A stretch of 32,902 nucleotides of DNA, taken from NCBI GenBank assembly GCA_017548275.1, contig JAFZAH010000046.1, forward strand, positions 1-32,902, written 5' to 3'. A model generated the notes under the pieces. The model worked only from the letters and a program-made list of their open reading frames with translations. It had not been told where the DNA came from and did no database searches. The translations under genes and the position numbers were made by a program. Of the stretch, positions 15,024 to 22,172 are shown one piece after another; position 1 is the stretch's first letter, and each line of letters begins with the position of its first letter. Source of the stretch: Prevotella sp. (GTDB taxonomy: Bacteria; Bacteroidota; Bacteroidia; Bacteroidales; Bacteroidaceae).

Positions 15024-15058
15024 TTTGCCCTTTATCTGTCAGATAATCATTATCTTTG
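15024..15058 (+). promoter_or_regulatory. Promoter of the OmpA-type lipoprotein
   Basis: TTTG (15024-15027) and TATCTTTG (15051-15058), 23 bases apart, slightly longer than usual. The -7 element is a perfect match. The start codon is 31 bases downstream. Confidence 0.5.
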
Positions 15059-15088
15059 TGGAAACAAACGAAAATAACACCGGAAAAC

Positions 15089-15805
15089 ATGAAAAAAAAC
15101 GCATTTTTCTTGTTGATAATCTCACTTTGCATACTCGGATGCAAATCGAAAAACAATCTATCGGCCATCAGCGAACCTCATTCCATTGGCATCGACCTGT
15201 CAAAACCGGAAAGACCGTATTTCTCCAAATACAAAGAAATGATAGGAAGACAACCGCCTATCCCTACCACCAGTTACAAGAGTGGCATCGCACAAAGATA
15301 CATGCGTGAGCGCATCATCGCCCCACTCCAAGCGATTGACGGTCTGACCGTGGAAGAGGTCATGGAAGAATACAATTCAAGATTAGCGAAAATCACGATT
15401 TCCACAGACTTTCTGTTCAACTCCATGTCGCCCCGTTTGACGGATCGTGGTTCTGAATTGCTACGACAGATAGCACAACTGCTTGACGCCAACCCGCACA
15501 CTGTGGTCATGATTATCTGCCATTGCGAATACTCCTCCTTCCAAAACCGCACATTATTGACCCAAGCCCGTGCGGAAAGCATCGCCGAAGTATTGACAGG
15601 CATGGGGGTCGCTCAAGAACGCATCCTCGACCCCATGGGTTGCGGCGACGAATGGCCGGTAGCCAACAACAACACCAGCGTGGGAAGAAAGGAAAACCGA
15701 CGCGCAGAGATTTTCATCTGTCCCGCCAAATCATTGTATGAAAAGATTCTCAACGATGAAATAAGATTAGAGAACGGGAGGTTGAGAACAGATAGCGAAC
15801 AATAA
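15089..15805 (+). CDS. OmpA-like peptidoglycan-binding lipoprotein
   Basis: This 238-residue outer-membrane lipoprotein starts at the ATG at 15089, giving the signal MKKNAFFLLIISLCILGC with lipobox ILGC. An upstream in-frame ATG at 15056 overlaps the promoter -7 and is rejected. The C-terminal half (residues about 105-225) is an OmpA/MotB domain: ISTDFLFNSMSPRLTDRGSELLRQIAQLL, VMIICHCEYS (the usual [IV]xGHTD position carries CHCEY), AESIAEVLTGMGV, and GRKENRRAEIFI. NRR[AV] is the diaminopimelate-contacting motif. It probably anchors the outer membrane to the wall. The central region before the domain is unrecognised. Confidence 0.85.
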   Translation: MKKNAFFLLIISLCILGCKSKNNLSAISEPHSIGIDLSKPERPYFSKYKEMIGRQPPIPTTSYKSGIAQRYMRERIIAPLQAIDGLTVEEVMEEYNSRLAKITISTDFLFNSMSPRLTDRGSELLRQIAQLLDANPHTVVMIICHCEYSSFQNRTLLTQARAESIAEVLTGMGVAQERILDPMGCGDEWPVANNNTSVGRKENRRAEIFICPAKSLYEKILNDEIRLENGRLRTDSEQ

Positions 15806-15847
15806 TAGTTTTTGCATAAAACCGATGGGATTTTGCAAAAAAATCCG

Positions 15848-15855
15848 TATTTTTG
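15848..15855 (+). promoter_or_regulatory. Probable -7 element TATTTTTG
   Basis: A consensus -7 lies 30 bases before the lipoprotein ATG at 15886. No TTTG at the right distance upstream, so the promoter is only partly supported. Confidence 0.35.
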
Positions 15856-15885
15856 CGGTGATTTTGCAAAATCTCATTTTAGCGC

Positions 15886-16473
15886 ATGAAAAAAACACTT
15901 TTGATGATACCCGTACTGGGTATCGCCATGCTTTTCGGTATGGCCAGTTGCAAGAAAACGGAAGGCGGAAACACGGACAATAACGCCAAAGAGACAGCCA
16001 CAGACTCGACGGCAGCCATCAACAATGAGGGCGAGCCTGCCTTGTATGAGAATTACATCAACGAGAAATACGGTTACAGCGTGCTTGTGCCGGTGCAGAT
16101 GAAATGCACCGACGACCCGGCTATGGCTGAAGGCGCCAACTTTGCCATCGACGGCGAGGAGATGAACGCGCTGAGCGTCATCGCATCCGACAACTACGGC
16201 GGCAAGGCTTTCACTCCCGATGACATCAAAGCAGAGATGGTTTCCCTCGTGGCAGAACTTGACGGAGAAGAAGGCACCAAGGTATCGACAGCGGAGGAAG
16301 CAGACGGATGGACCATCACCGTCGAGGGCGGCGAACTCTTCCATCAGGTGTATAAAGCCAAATACAAAGGCGGACGCCGCTACGAACTGACCTACATCTA
16401 CAGTGAGAACCAAGCAAAAGTGCTCGGCAACACTATCGAGGAGGATGTAGTCAAGTCACTGAAAATCAAATAA
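15886..16473 (+). CDS. Predicted lipoprotein of unknown function
   Basis: This 195-residue protein has a lipoprotein signal (MKKTLLMIPVLGIAMLFGMASC) and a low-complexity linker rich in Asn, Thr and Asp (residues about 25-50). One compact domain follows that starts NYINEKYGYSVLVPVQMKC and ends NTIEEDVVKSLKIK. The YGYSVLVP start and the VKSLKI end resemble small PsbP/DUF1795-like folds in which a peptide chain is fitted for membrane-associated use. I cannot assign a function. Possible exported chaperone-like or scaffold role is a guess. Its promoter -7 at 15848 makes it independent of the OmpA-like gene upstream. Confidence 0.7.
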   Translation: MKKTLLMIPVLGIAMLFGMASCKKTEGGNTDNNAKETATDSTAAINNEGEPALYENYINEKYGYSVLVPVQMKCTDDPAMAEGANFAIDGEEMNALSVIASDNYGGKAFTPDDIKAEMVSLVAELDGEEGTKVSTAEEADGWTITVEGGELFHQVYKAKYKGGRRYELTYIYSENQAKVLGNTIEEDVVKSLKIK

Positions 16474-16505
16474 TTCAACTTAATGAAACAGTTAAGCAGT
16501 CTGTA

Positions 16506-16549
16506 GTTAAACCAGTTGTCCCGTACACAGATTATGACAATGGTTTAAC
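16506..16549 (+). promoter_or_regulatory. Inverted repeat in the parC leader
   Basis: GTTAAACCAGTTGTC (16506-16520) is the reverse complement of GACAATGGTTTAAC (16536-16549) apart from one deleted base; the loop is 15 bases. There is no T-run. It ends 29 bases before the parC ATG and could be an operator or an RNA structure controlling parC. Confidence 0.5.
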
Positions 16550-16578
16550 GAGGACGAACTCAAAGATAACATCAAATT

Positions 16579-19341
16579 ATGGACGACGAAATAAAAGACG
16601 AGATACTGAATGAGGAGAATCCCGCAGAAGAGGATATCCAGCAACCTGAAAACATAGCGGAAGAAGAGGCTGAGGAGGCATCATCGGCTGATGAAGACAG
16701 CGGTCTGCACTCCGACTACAAACCCGTGAGCCGTTTCGACGCGTCAGCAGTGCACCACCTCAGCGGCATGTACCAGAGTTGGTTCTTGGACTATGCCTCG
16801 TACGTCATTCTGGAGCGCGCCGTGCCCCATATCGAAGACGGTCTGAAACCTGTGCAGCGGCGCATCCTCCACTCGATGAAGCGCATGGACGACGGTCGCT
16901 ACAACAAGGTAGCGAATATCGTGGGACACACCATGCAGTTTCACCCCCATGGCGACGCATCCATCGCCGACGCGCTGGTGCAGATGGGACAGAAAGACTT
17001 GCTCATCGACACACAGGGCAACTGGGGAAACATTCTGACCGGTTCACCCGCAGCAGCATCACGTTACATTGAGGCCCGACTGTCGAAATTCGCCCTCGAC
17101 GTGGTGTTCAACCCCAAAACCACCGAGTGGCAACTGTCTTATGACGGGCGCAACAAAGAACCTATCACGTTGCCCGTGAAATATCCCCTGCTCTTGGCGC
17201 AAGGCGCTGAGGGCATCGCCGTGGGACTGTCGTCGAAAATCCTGCCGCACAATTTCAATGAGTTGTGCGACGCGGCCATCAGCCATCTCAGGGGCGAGGA
17301 GTTCCACCTCTACCCCGACTTCCCCACCGGCGGCAGCATCGACGTGTCGAAATACAACGACGGACAGCGTGGCGGAGTCATCAAAGTACGTGCGAAAATC
17401 GAAAAACTCGACAACAAAACACTCGTCATACGCGAGATACCTTTCTCCAAGACATCGGAGACACTCATCGACTCCATCACCAAAGCCGTGGAGAAGGGAA
17501 AAATCAAAGCGCGCAAAGTCGAGGACCTGACAGCCGCCGACGTGGAGATTCTCGTGCATCTGGCACCGGGCGTGTCGTCAGACAAGACCATCGATGCCCT
17601 CTACGCCTTTACTGACTGCGAAATCAACATCTCGCCCAACTGCTGCGTCATTCAAGACAACAAACCGCAGTTCCTCACCGTGAGCGACGTGCTGCGCCAC
17701 TCGGCCGAGCAGACCAAAGACCTGATACGTCAGGAACTGGAGATTCGCCGCAACGAACTACTCGAACAACTCCACTTCGCCTCTCTGGAGAAAATCTTCA
17801 TCGAAGAGCGCATCTATAAGGGCAAGCCCTTCGAGAACGCCCCGACGATGGATGCCGCCTGCGAATACGTGGATGAGCGGTTGACGCCCTATTATCCGCA
17901 GATGATACGCGAGGTGACAAAAGAAGACATCTTGCGACTGATGGAAATCAAGATGCAGCGCATCCTGAAATTCAACAAGGACAAGGCCGACGAACTGATG
18001 GCACGCCTCAAGGAACAGATTGAGGAGATAGAGCGCGACCTGGCTCACCTGACCGATGTCACGGTCAACTGGTTTGAGTTCATCAAGAAGAAATACGGCG
18101 CCGAACACCCACGCCACACCGAAATCAAGAATTTCGACACCATCGTGGCGGCAAAAGTGGTCGAGGCAAACGAGAAACTCTACATCAACCGCGCTGACGG
18201 ATTCATCGGCACCGGACTGAAGAAAGACGAGTATGTCTGCAACTGTTCCGATATCGACGACATCATCATCTTCTATAAAGACGGTAAATACAAGGTGATT
18301 CGTGTGGCGGAAAAAGTGTTCGTGGGTAAAAACGTGCTCCATGTACAGGTGTTCAAGAAAAACGACAAGCGCACCATCTACAACGTGGTCTATCGTGACG
18401 GCAAGCACGGCTTCTATTTCATGAAACGATTTAATGTGACCAGCCTGACCCGCGACAAAGAATATGACCTGACGCAGGGCACAGCCGGTTCGCGCGTGCT
18501 CTACTTCACCGCCAACCCCAACGGCGAAGCTGAGATTATCAAGGTGACACTTGACCCCAACCCCAAACTCAAGAAGATTTTCCTCGAGAAGGATTTCTCG
18601 GAAATCATCATCAAGGGACGTGCATCGAAAGGCAACCTCCTGACCAAAAACCCCATACACCGCATCAGCCTCAAGAGTCACGGACACAGCACACTGGGAG
18701 GAAGAAAGGTGTGGTTCGACCCCGATGTGAAACGCCTCAACTACGATGAGCACGGATTGTATCTGGGCGAGTTCAACGAGAGCGACGCCATCCTCGTGGT
18801 GCTTAAAAACGGAGAGTTCTATATTACCAACTTCGACACCAACAACCACTATGAGGATAACATCCTGATTATCGAGAAATGGCAGCAAGACAAAGTGTGG
18901 AGCGCGGTGCTCTACGATGCCGACCAGCAGGGATACCCCTATGTGAAACGCTTCCTCATGGAGGCTTCCAAACGGCATCAGAACTATCTGGGCGACAACC
19001 CCAACTCGCAACAGGTGCTGCTTACCGACACGGTCTTCCCGCGACTGCTCGTCACCTTTGGCGGTGCCGACGAAAACCGTCCCCCGATGGAAATCGACGT
19101 GGAACAGTTTATCGGAGTAAAGGGTTTCAAGGCCAAGGGAAAGCGCATCACCACCTGGCAAATCGCCAAGATTGAAGAATTGGAGCCGACACGGTTCCCC
19201 GAAGAGCAGGAAGATGGCGGTGAAGATGAAAATGCTGACGATAATGAGGACCTGGACCCCGACGCAGGAAAAAGCCAGCAACAGGTGATTGACGAGATTA
19301 CCGGCCAACTGAAACTCAATCTGTTTGAAGAAGATGAATAG
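16579..19341 (+). CDS. parC: DNA topoisomerase IV subunit A (ParC)
   Basis: This 920-residue type IIA topoisomerase subunit cuts and rejoins DNA to decatenate chromosomes with ParE. After an acidic N-terminal extension (residues 1-55, mostly Glu/Asp) comes the breakage-reunion domain: LDYASYVILERAVPHIEDGLKPVQRRIL, HPHGDASIADALVQMGQ and SPAAASRYIEARLS with the catalytic Tyr163. The coiled-coil region is at about residues 380-500, followed by a beta-pinwheel C-terminal domain. There is no GyrA box, which favours ParC over GyrA. At the quinolone-resistance position (HPHGD-S in GyrA) this protein has Ala-Ser, which I believe is normal for Bacteroidetes ParC. The C terminus is acidic. The next gene overlaps its stop by 8 bases. 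Confidence 0.92.
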   Translation: MDDEIKDEILNEENPAEEDIQQPENIAEEEAEEASSADEDSGLHSDYKPVSRFDASAVHHLSGMYQSWFLDYASYVILERAVPHIEDGLKPVQRRILHSMKRMDDGRYNKVANIVGHTMQFHPHGDASIADALVQMGQKDLLIDTQGNWGNILTGSPAAASRYIEARLSKFALDVVFNPKTTEWQLSYDGRNKEPITLPVKYPLLLAQGAEGIAVGLSSKILPHNFNELCDAAISHLRGEEFHLYPDFPTGGSIDVSKYNDGQRGGVIKVRAKIEKLDNKTLVIREIPFSKTSETLIDSITKAVEKGKIKARKVEDLTAADVEILVHLAPGVSSDKTIDALYAFTDCEINISPNCCVIQDNKPQFLTVSDVLRHSAEQTKDLIRQELEIRRNELLEQLHFASLEKIFIEERIYKGKPFENAPTMDAACEYVDERLTPYYPQMIREVTKEDILRLMEIKMQRILKFNKDKADELMARLKEQIEEIERDLAHLTDVTVNWFEFIKKKYGAEHPRHTEIKNFDTIVAAKVVEANEKLYINRADGFIGTGLKKDEYVCNCSDIDDIIIFYKDGKYKVIRVAEKVFVGKNVLHVQVFKKNDKRTIYNVVYRDGKHGFYFMKRFNVTSLTRDKEYDLTQGTAGSRVLYFTANPNGEAEIIKVTLDPNPKLKKIFLEKDFSEIIIKGRASKGNLLTKNPIHRISLKSHGHSTLGGRKVWFDPDVKRLNYDEHGLYLGEFNESDAILVVLKNGEFYITNFDTNNHYEDNILIIEKWQQDKVWSAVLYDADQQGYPYVKRFLMEASKRHQNYLGDNPNSQQVLLTDTVFPRLLVTFGGADENRPPMEIDVEQFIGVKGFKAKGKRITTWQIAKIEELEPTRFPEEQEDGGEDENADDNEDLDPDAGKSQQQVIDEITGQLKLNLFEEDE

Positions 19342-20146
19342 GCGACATCTCATCATGCTCATGCTCTGGGTGTGCGCTACGGGCATCATGGCTCAGAGCG
19401 ACACCATCGCCCCGAAGAAAGAGACTGTCTCGGCCAATTATTTCGCTGTGGGTTACACCGACATGCTCGACACCTATCTCTCGCCCGAGAAATTCAAAGG
19501 GGCGGAACTGCGGTTCATCAACGAAAAGACAAGCATACGTCCCGGTAGCCGGTGGACACGCCAGATGACCACGCAGACACTTATCAGCACAGGCAGCAGC
19601 CGCGGCGACGGCACCTCCATGGCCCTGCAGGCCAATTACGGCTACGCATGGCACTACAACTGGGATTTCATGGGCGGGCGGCTCAACGTGAAAGCCGGAG
19701 GCATGATTGACGGCGCCATCGGAGTGCTCTACAACATGCAAAACCAGAATAATCCCGCACAGATGCGCCTCTTCGCGAATATAGGTCCGTCAGGCATCGC
19801 CGACTACCGCTTCCATCTGTGGCGTTTTCCGGCATCACTGCGCTATGAGGTCTTTGTGCCCTTGTGCGGTGTCATGTTCAGTCCCAATTACGGACAGTCC
19901 TATTACGAGATTTTCAACAAGGGCAACTACGACCACAACATCGTGCCCACCACATTCATTTGTGCGCCCTCGCTGCGGAATATGCTTACACTCAACGTAA
20001 CGTGGGGTCGCAACACCTATTCCATCGGTTATCTGGGCGACATCCAACAGGCGTCTGTCAACAACCTGAAACAGCATATCTACTCGCACCTGCTGGTCAT
20101 AGGTTTCGTGCGGCATTTCAAAATTACGGACATCATACCACTTTGA
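19334..20146 (+). CDS. DUF3316 family secreted protein
   Basis: This 270-residue protein has a signal peptide (MNRRHLIMLMLWVCATGIMAQ). The ATG at 19334 overlaps the parC stop by 8 bases, implying translational coupling; an in-frame TTG at 19325 is less likely. The mature protein reads as a beta-barrel-like or DUF3316 domain: YFAVGYTDMLDTYLSPEKFKGAELRF, MALQANYGYAWHYNWDF, LNVKAGGMIDGAIGVLYN, FPASLRYEVFVPLCGVMFSPNYGQSYYEIF, SIGYLGDIQQASVNNLKQHIYSHLLVIG. DUF3316 is mainly found in Bacteroidetes and has no known function; outer-membrane location is inferred. The TGA stop sits inside the first unit of a heptamer array. Confidence 0.75.
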   Translation: MNRRHLIMLMLWVCATGIMAQSDTIAPKKETVSANYFAVGYTDMLDTYLSPEKFKGAELRFINEKTSIRPGSRWTRQMTTQTLISTGSSRGDGTSMALQANYGYAWHYNWDFMGGRLNVKAGGMIDGAIGVLYNMQNQNNPAQMRLFANIGPSGIADYRFHLWRFPASLRYEVFVPLCGVMFSPNYGQSYYEIFNKGNYDHNIVPTTFICAPSLRNMLTLNVTWGRNTYSIGYLGDIQQASVNNLKQHIYSHLLVIGFVRHFKITDIIPL

Positions 20147-20207
20147 ACATTGAACGTTGAACGTTGAAGGTTGAACATTAAAAGTTGAACGTGGAACATT
20201 GATCATT
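20143..20207 (+). repeat. Period-7 array between DUF3316 stop and S41 start
   Basis: Nine 7-base units in perfect phase: TTGAACA, TTGAACG, TTGAACG, TTGAAGG, TTGAACA, TTAAAAG, TTGAACG, TGGAACA, TTGATCA, then TT and the ATG at 20208. The TGA stop of the preceding gene lies in the first unit and the array fills the whole intergenic space, including where a ribosome site would be. Confidence 0.85.
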
Positions 20208-21215
20208 ATGAGAAAATATATAGCCATCATTCTTCCGCTCGTGGCATTCATGTTAACCTCCTGTATCGACGAGGAGGAATACGCCGACACTGCCAAAGGT
20301 AATTTCGAGGCGCTGTGGAAAGCCTTCGATGAGCATTACTGTTTCTTCGACCAGAAGCGCATACAGTACGGCGTGGATTGGAATGAGGTGTATACCCGAT
20401 ATGCGCGCCAGTTTGACAGCCACATGACCGACGAACAACAGTTTGAGGTGATGACCCGCATGATTGGCGAACTGCGCGACGGCCATGTCAACCTGTCCAC
20501 CGCCTTCGATTACGGGCGCAACTGGAGTTGGTATGAGGATTACCCCATCAATTTCAGCGAGAACATCCAGCGCAACTATCTCGGCACGGACTACCGCATC
20601 GCGTCAGGGCTTTATTACCGACGTTTGGACGACAATGTGGGATATGTCTATTACGGCAGTTTCTCAAGCGAAATCGGCTCGGGCAACCTCGACGAGGTGA
20701 TGCTTCATCTTGCGCCTTGCAACGGCCTCATCCTCGACATACGCAACAACAGCGGCGGCCAACTCACCAATGCGGAGAAACTGGCGGCGCGATTCACCAA
20801 CGACGAACTGCTGGTGGGTTATATGCAGCATAAAACGGGCAAAGGACACAATGATTTCTCGAAGATGGAGGAACAACGGCTGAAACCCGCCGACGGCATG
20901 AGATGGCAGAAGAAAGTAGCGGTGCTGACCAACAGGTCCGTCTTCAGCGCAGCCAATGAGTTTGTCAAATACATGAAATGTTGCCCGAACGTCACCGTCA
21001 TAGGCGACCATACCGGCGGAGGTGCAGGCATGCCGTTCAACAGCGAACTGCCCAACGGATGGGTGGTCAGATTCTCCGCCTGCCCGATGTATGACCGCAA
21101 CAAACAAAGCACCGAGGAAGGCATCGACCCTGACATCTTCGTCAACATGACCGCCGAAGACGAGGCCCGCGGCGAGGACACCATTATCGAATATGCCAGG
21201 AAGTTGTTAAGATAA
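20208..21215 (+). CDS. S41-family (tricorn/CTP-like) protease lipoprotein
   Basis: This 335-residue predicted lipoprotein starts at the ATG at 20208 (signal MRKYIAIILPLVAFMLTSC, lipobox LTSC). An N-terminal helical segment (NFEALWKAFDEHYCFF) is typical of Bacteroidetes S41 proteins. Catalytic signs are LRDGHVNL with His93, as in the tricorn subfamily, a central NGLILDIRNNSGG strand motif, and SVFSAANEF with the likely nucleophile Ser247, followed by GDHTGGGAG. This points to a Ser/His type S41B-like enzyme rather than the Ser/Lys CTP type. No PDZ domain is evident. It is an exported protease of unknown substrate. The gene is preceded immediately by the heptamer array. Confidence 0.85.
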   Translation: MRKYIAIILPLVAFMLTSCIDEEEYADTAKGNFEALWKAFDEHYCFFDQKRIQYGVDWNEVYTRYARQFDSHMTDEQQFEVMTRMIGELRDGHVNLSTAFDYGRNWSWYEDYPINFSENIQRNYLGTDYRIASGLYYRRLDDNVGYVYYGSFSSEIGSGNLDEVMLHLAPCNGLILDIRNNSGGQLTNAEKLAARFTNDELLVGYMQHKTGKGHNDFSKMEEQRLKPADGMRWQKKVAVLTNRSVFSAANEFVKYMKCCPNVTVIGDHTGGGAGMPFNSELPNGWVVRFSACPMYDRNKQSTEEGIDPDIFVNMTAEDEARGEDTIIEYARKLLR

Positions 21216-21218
21216 AAG

Positions 21219-21302
21219 GGAGATAAAGAGAAGAAAAAAGATGATAAAAGGACATTACTACTCCATTTGAGTGCTATTGTCCTTTTATCTTCTCTTTATC
21301 TT
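21219..21302. terminator. Bidirectional inverted repeat between convergent genes
   Basis: GATAAAAGGAC (21243-21253) pairs with GTCCTTTTATC (21279-21289), and the outer flanks AGATAAAGAGAAG / CTTCTCTTTATCT extend the dyad with an 8-base insertion on the left. The loop of about 25 bases includes CTATTGTCC, a variant of the GACAATAG motif. It separates the convergent S41 and Cys-rich genes and probably stops transcription from both sides. Confidence 0.6.
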
Positions 21303-21332
21303 CCGAGCGAACGCGGTGAGCGAAACAACCCT

Positions 21333-21761
21333 TTACTTCCCATTCTTCTCAGACTTATCGTCAGGCACATAGATGACATCACCCTCCAGACGATACTTAT
21401 CCACATCGACCGAGTCTGTCGGGGAAGCAACGGTAGAATCGCACATTGTAACCTTACCTCTTTCGATGTCCGGAGCGGGAATAATCCCCATCAAAGGGGA
21501 AGGACGTTTAGTAGCACAACCGGCAATAGCACCCACACCTATTGACAGTCCGGCAATAACCACTGCCTTGCCCACTTTACGGCGCAGGTTGAGTTGACGC
21601 TCCAGATAGCGCACCTCGGCCTCGCATGCAGGACAAGTGCCGGCGCACTCACCCTCGTGTGTACACTCACGCGGCTGATAATCTATCTCATTCGCTTCAG
21701 CGATGCTTTTACGCACCGATTTCAGTGCCTTACAAATTGCTTTACCTCTTGTCATAGTCAT
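21333..21761 (-). CDS. Cys-rich lipobox protein, paralogue 1
   Basis: I do not recognise a function. The frame is 142 residues from 21761; a second ATG at 21755 (140 residues) aligns exactly with the two paralogues at 30479 and 30972. Counting from 21755: a helical basic start (TRGKAICKALKSVRKSIAEANEI), a cluster Cys31-x5-Cys37-x3-Cys41-x2-Cys44 (ECTHEGECAGTCPACEAE), a basic stretch LRRKVGK, hydrophobic AVVIAGLSIGVGA, and the lipobox IAGC with Cys80. A hydrophilic acidic tail of 60 residues ends ...IYVPDDKSEKNGK. The Cys cluster could bind zinc or Fe-S. The second half looks like a lipoprotein signal. It has a promoter at 21780-21810. Confidence 0.8.
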   Translation of the reverse strand: MTMTRGKAICKALKSVRKSIAEANEIDYQPRECTHEGECAGTCPACEAEVRYLERQLNLRRKVGKAVVIAGLSIGVGAIAGCATKRPSPLMGIIPAPDIERGKVTMCDSTVASPTDSVDVDKYRLEGDVIYVPDDKSEKNGK

Positions 21762-21779
21762 TTAGTGTTTAGTACGATG

Positions 21780-21810
21780 CAAATATAAGGTATAATTGTC
21801 AATCATCCAA
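21780..21810 (-). promoter_or_regulatory. Promoter of Cys-rich paralogue 1
   Basis: On the minus strand TTG (21810-21808) and TATATTTG (21787-21780) are 20 bases apart, with the ATG about 20 bases downstream. Confidence 0.5.
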
Positions 21811-21854
21811 CTACAGCCTTATTTTTTGACATTTTTTATTTTAACTGCGAAAAA

Positions 21855-21886
21855 TTTGGCAAATTGAGAAAATCGGCGTACTTTTG
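21855..21886 (+). promoter_or_regulatory. Promoter of tRNA-Leu
   Basis: TTTG (21855-21858) and TACTTTTG (21879-21886) are separated by 20 bases, a full consensus match. The mature tRNA begins about 30 bases downstream. Confidence 0.8.
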
Positions 21887-21916
21887 CACCACCTTAGTGA
21901 AAACCTTAAGACATAA

Positions 21917-22001
21917 GCGCTTGTGGCGGAATTGGCAGACGCGCCAGACTTAGGATCTGGTGTCACACGACGTGAAGGTTCGAGTCCTTTCAGGCGCACC
22001 A
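21917..22001 (+). tRNA. tRNA-Leu (anticodon UAG)
   Basis: The 85-base sequence folds as a class II tRNA. The acceptor stem GCGCTTG pairs with CAGGCGC (one G-U). The anticodon stem CCAGA/TCTGG holds the loop CTTAGGA, with TAG at 21951-21953. A variable arm of about 13 bases (GTCACACGACGTG) is typical of tRNA-Leu. The T arm contains GGTTCGAGTCC. CCA is encoded. It decodes CUA and other CUN codons. No integrase or att duplication is seen next to it. Confidence 0.95.
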
Positions 22002-22042
22002 TAAACCGTCAATTATCTGGTTATCAGATGGTTGACGGTTTA
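22002..22042 (+). terminator. Hairpin directly after tRNA-Leu
   Basis: TAAACCGTCAA pairs with TTGACGGTTTA, and TATCTG with CAGAT(G), giving a long stem right after CCA. The T-run is weak (TACATATT), so it may be a terminator or a 3' processing signal. Confidence 0.5.
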
Positions 22043-22172
22043 CATATTCCTCTATGGATGCTTAGGAAGACTTAGAAAGATAATCTCTCCTTTCCTCCAA
22101 AGACTCCGTAGAGAAAGACCGACGAAAACCTAAATACAACTTAAAAATGTCTGTTGAGGCCGCGCCTTGCTG
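22043..22172. other. Non-coding gap after tRNA-Leu
   Basis: I see no gene, promoter or terminator of note in this gap before the 3' end of the minus-strand GH2 gene. Confidence 0.4.

Noticed and set aside
16946-16960. Quinolone-resistance mutation in ParC (Ala-Ser where GyrA has Ser-Ala)
   Set aside because: HPHGDAS appears to be the ordinary form in Bacteroidetes ParC, so it is no evidence of selected resistance.
17758-19389. 543-codon minus-strand frame
   Set aside because: Antisense shadow of parC, with no recognisable domain and His/Val/Phe-rich composition typical of shadow frames.
21917-22042. tRNA-Leu as an integration site for a mobile element
   Set aside because: No integrase gene and no duplicated tRNA 3' end were found in the window. 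The hairpin after the tRNA is not an att repeat.
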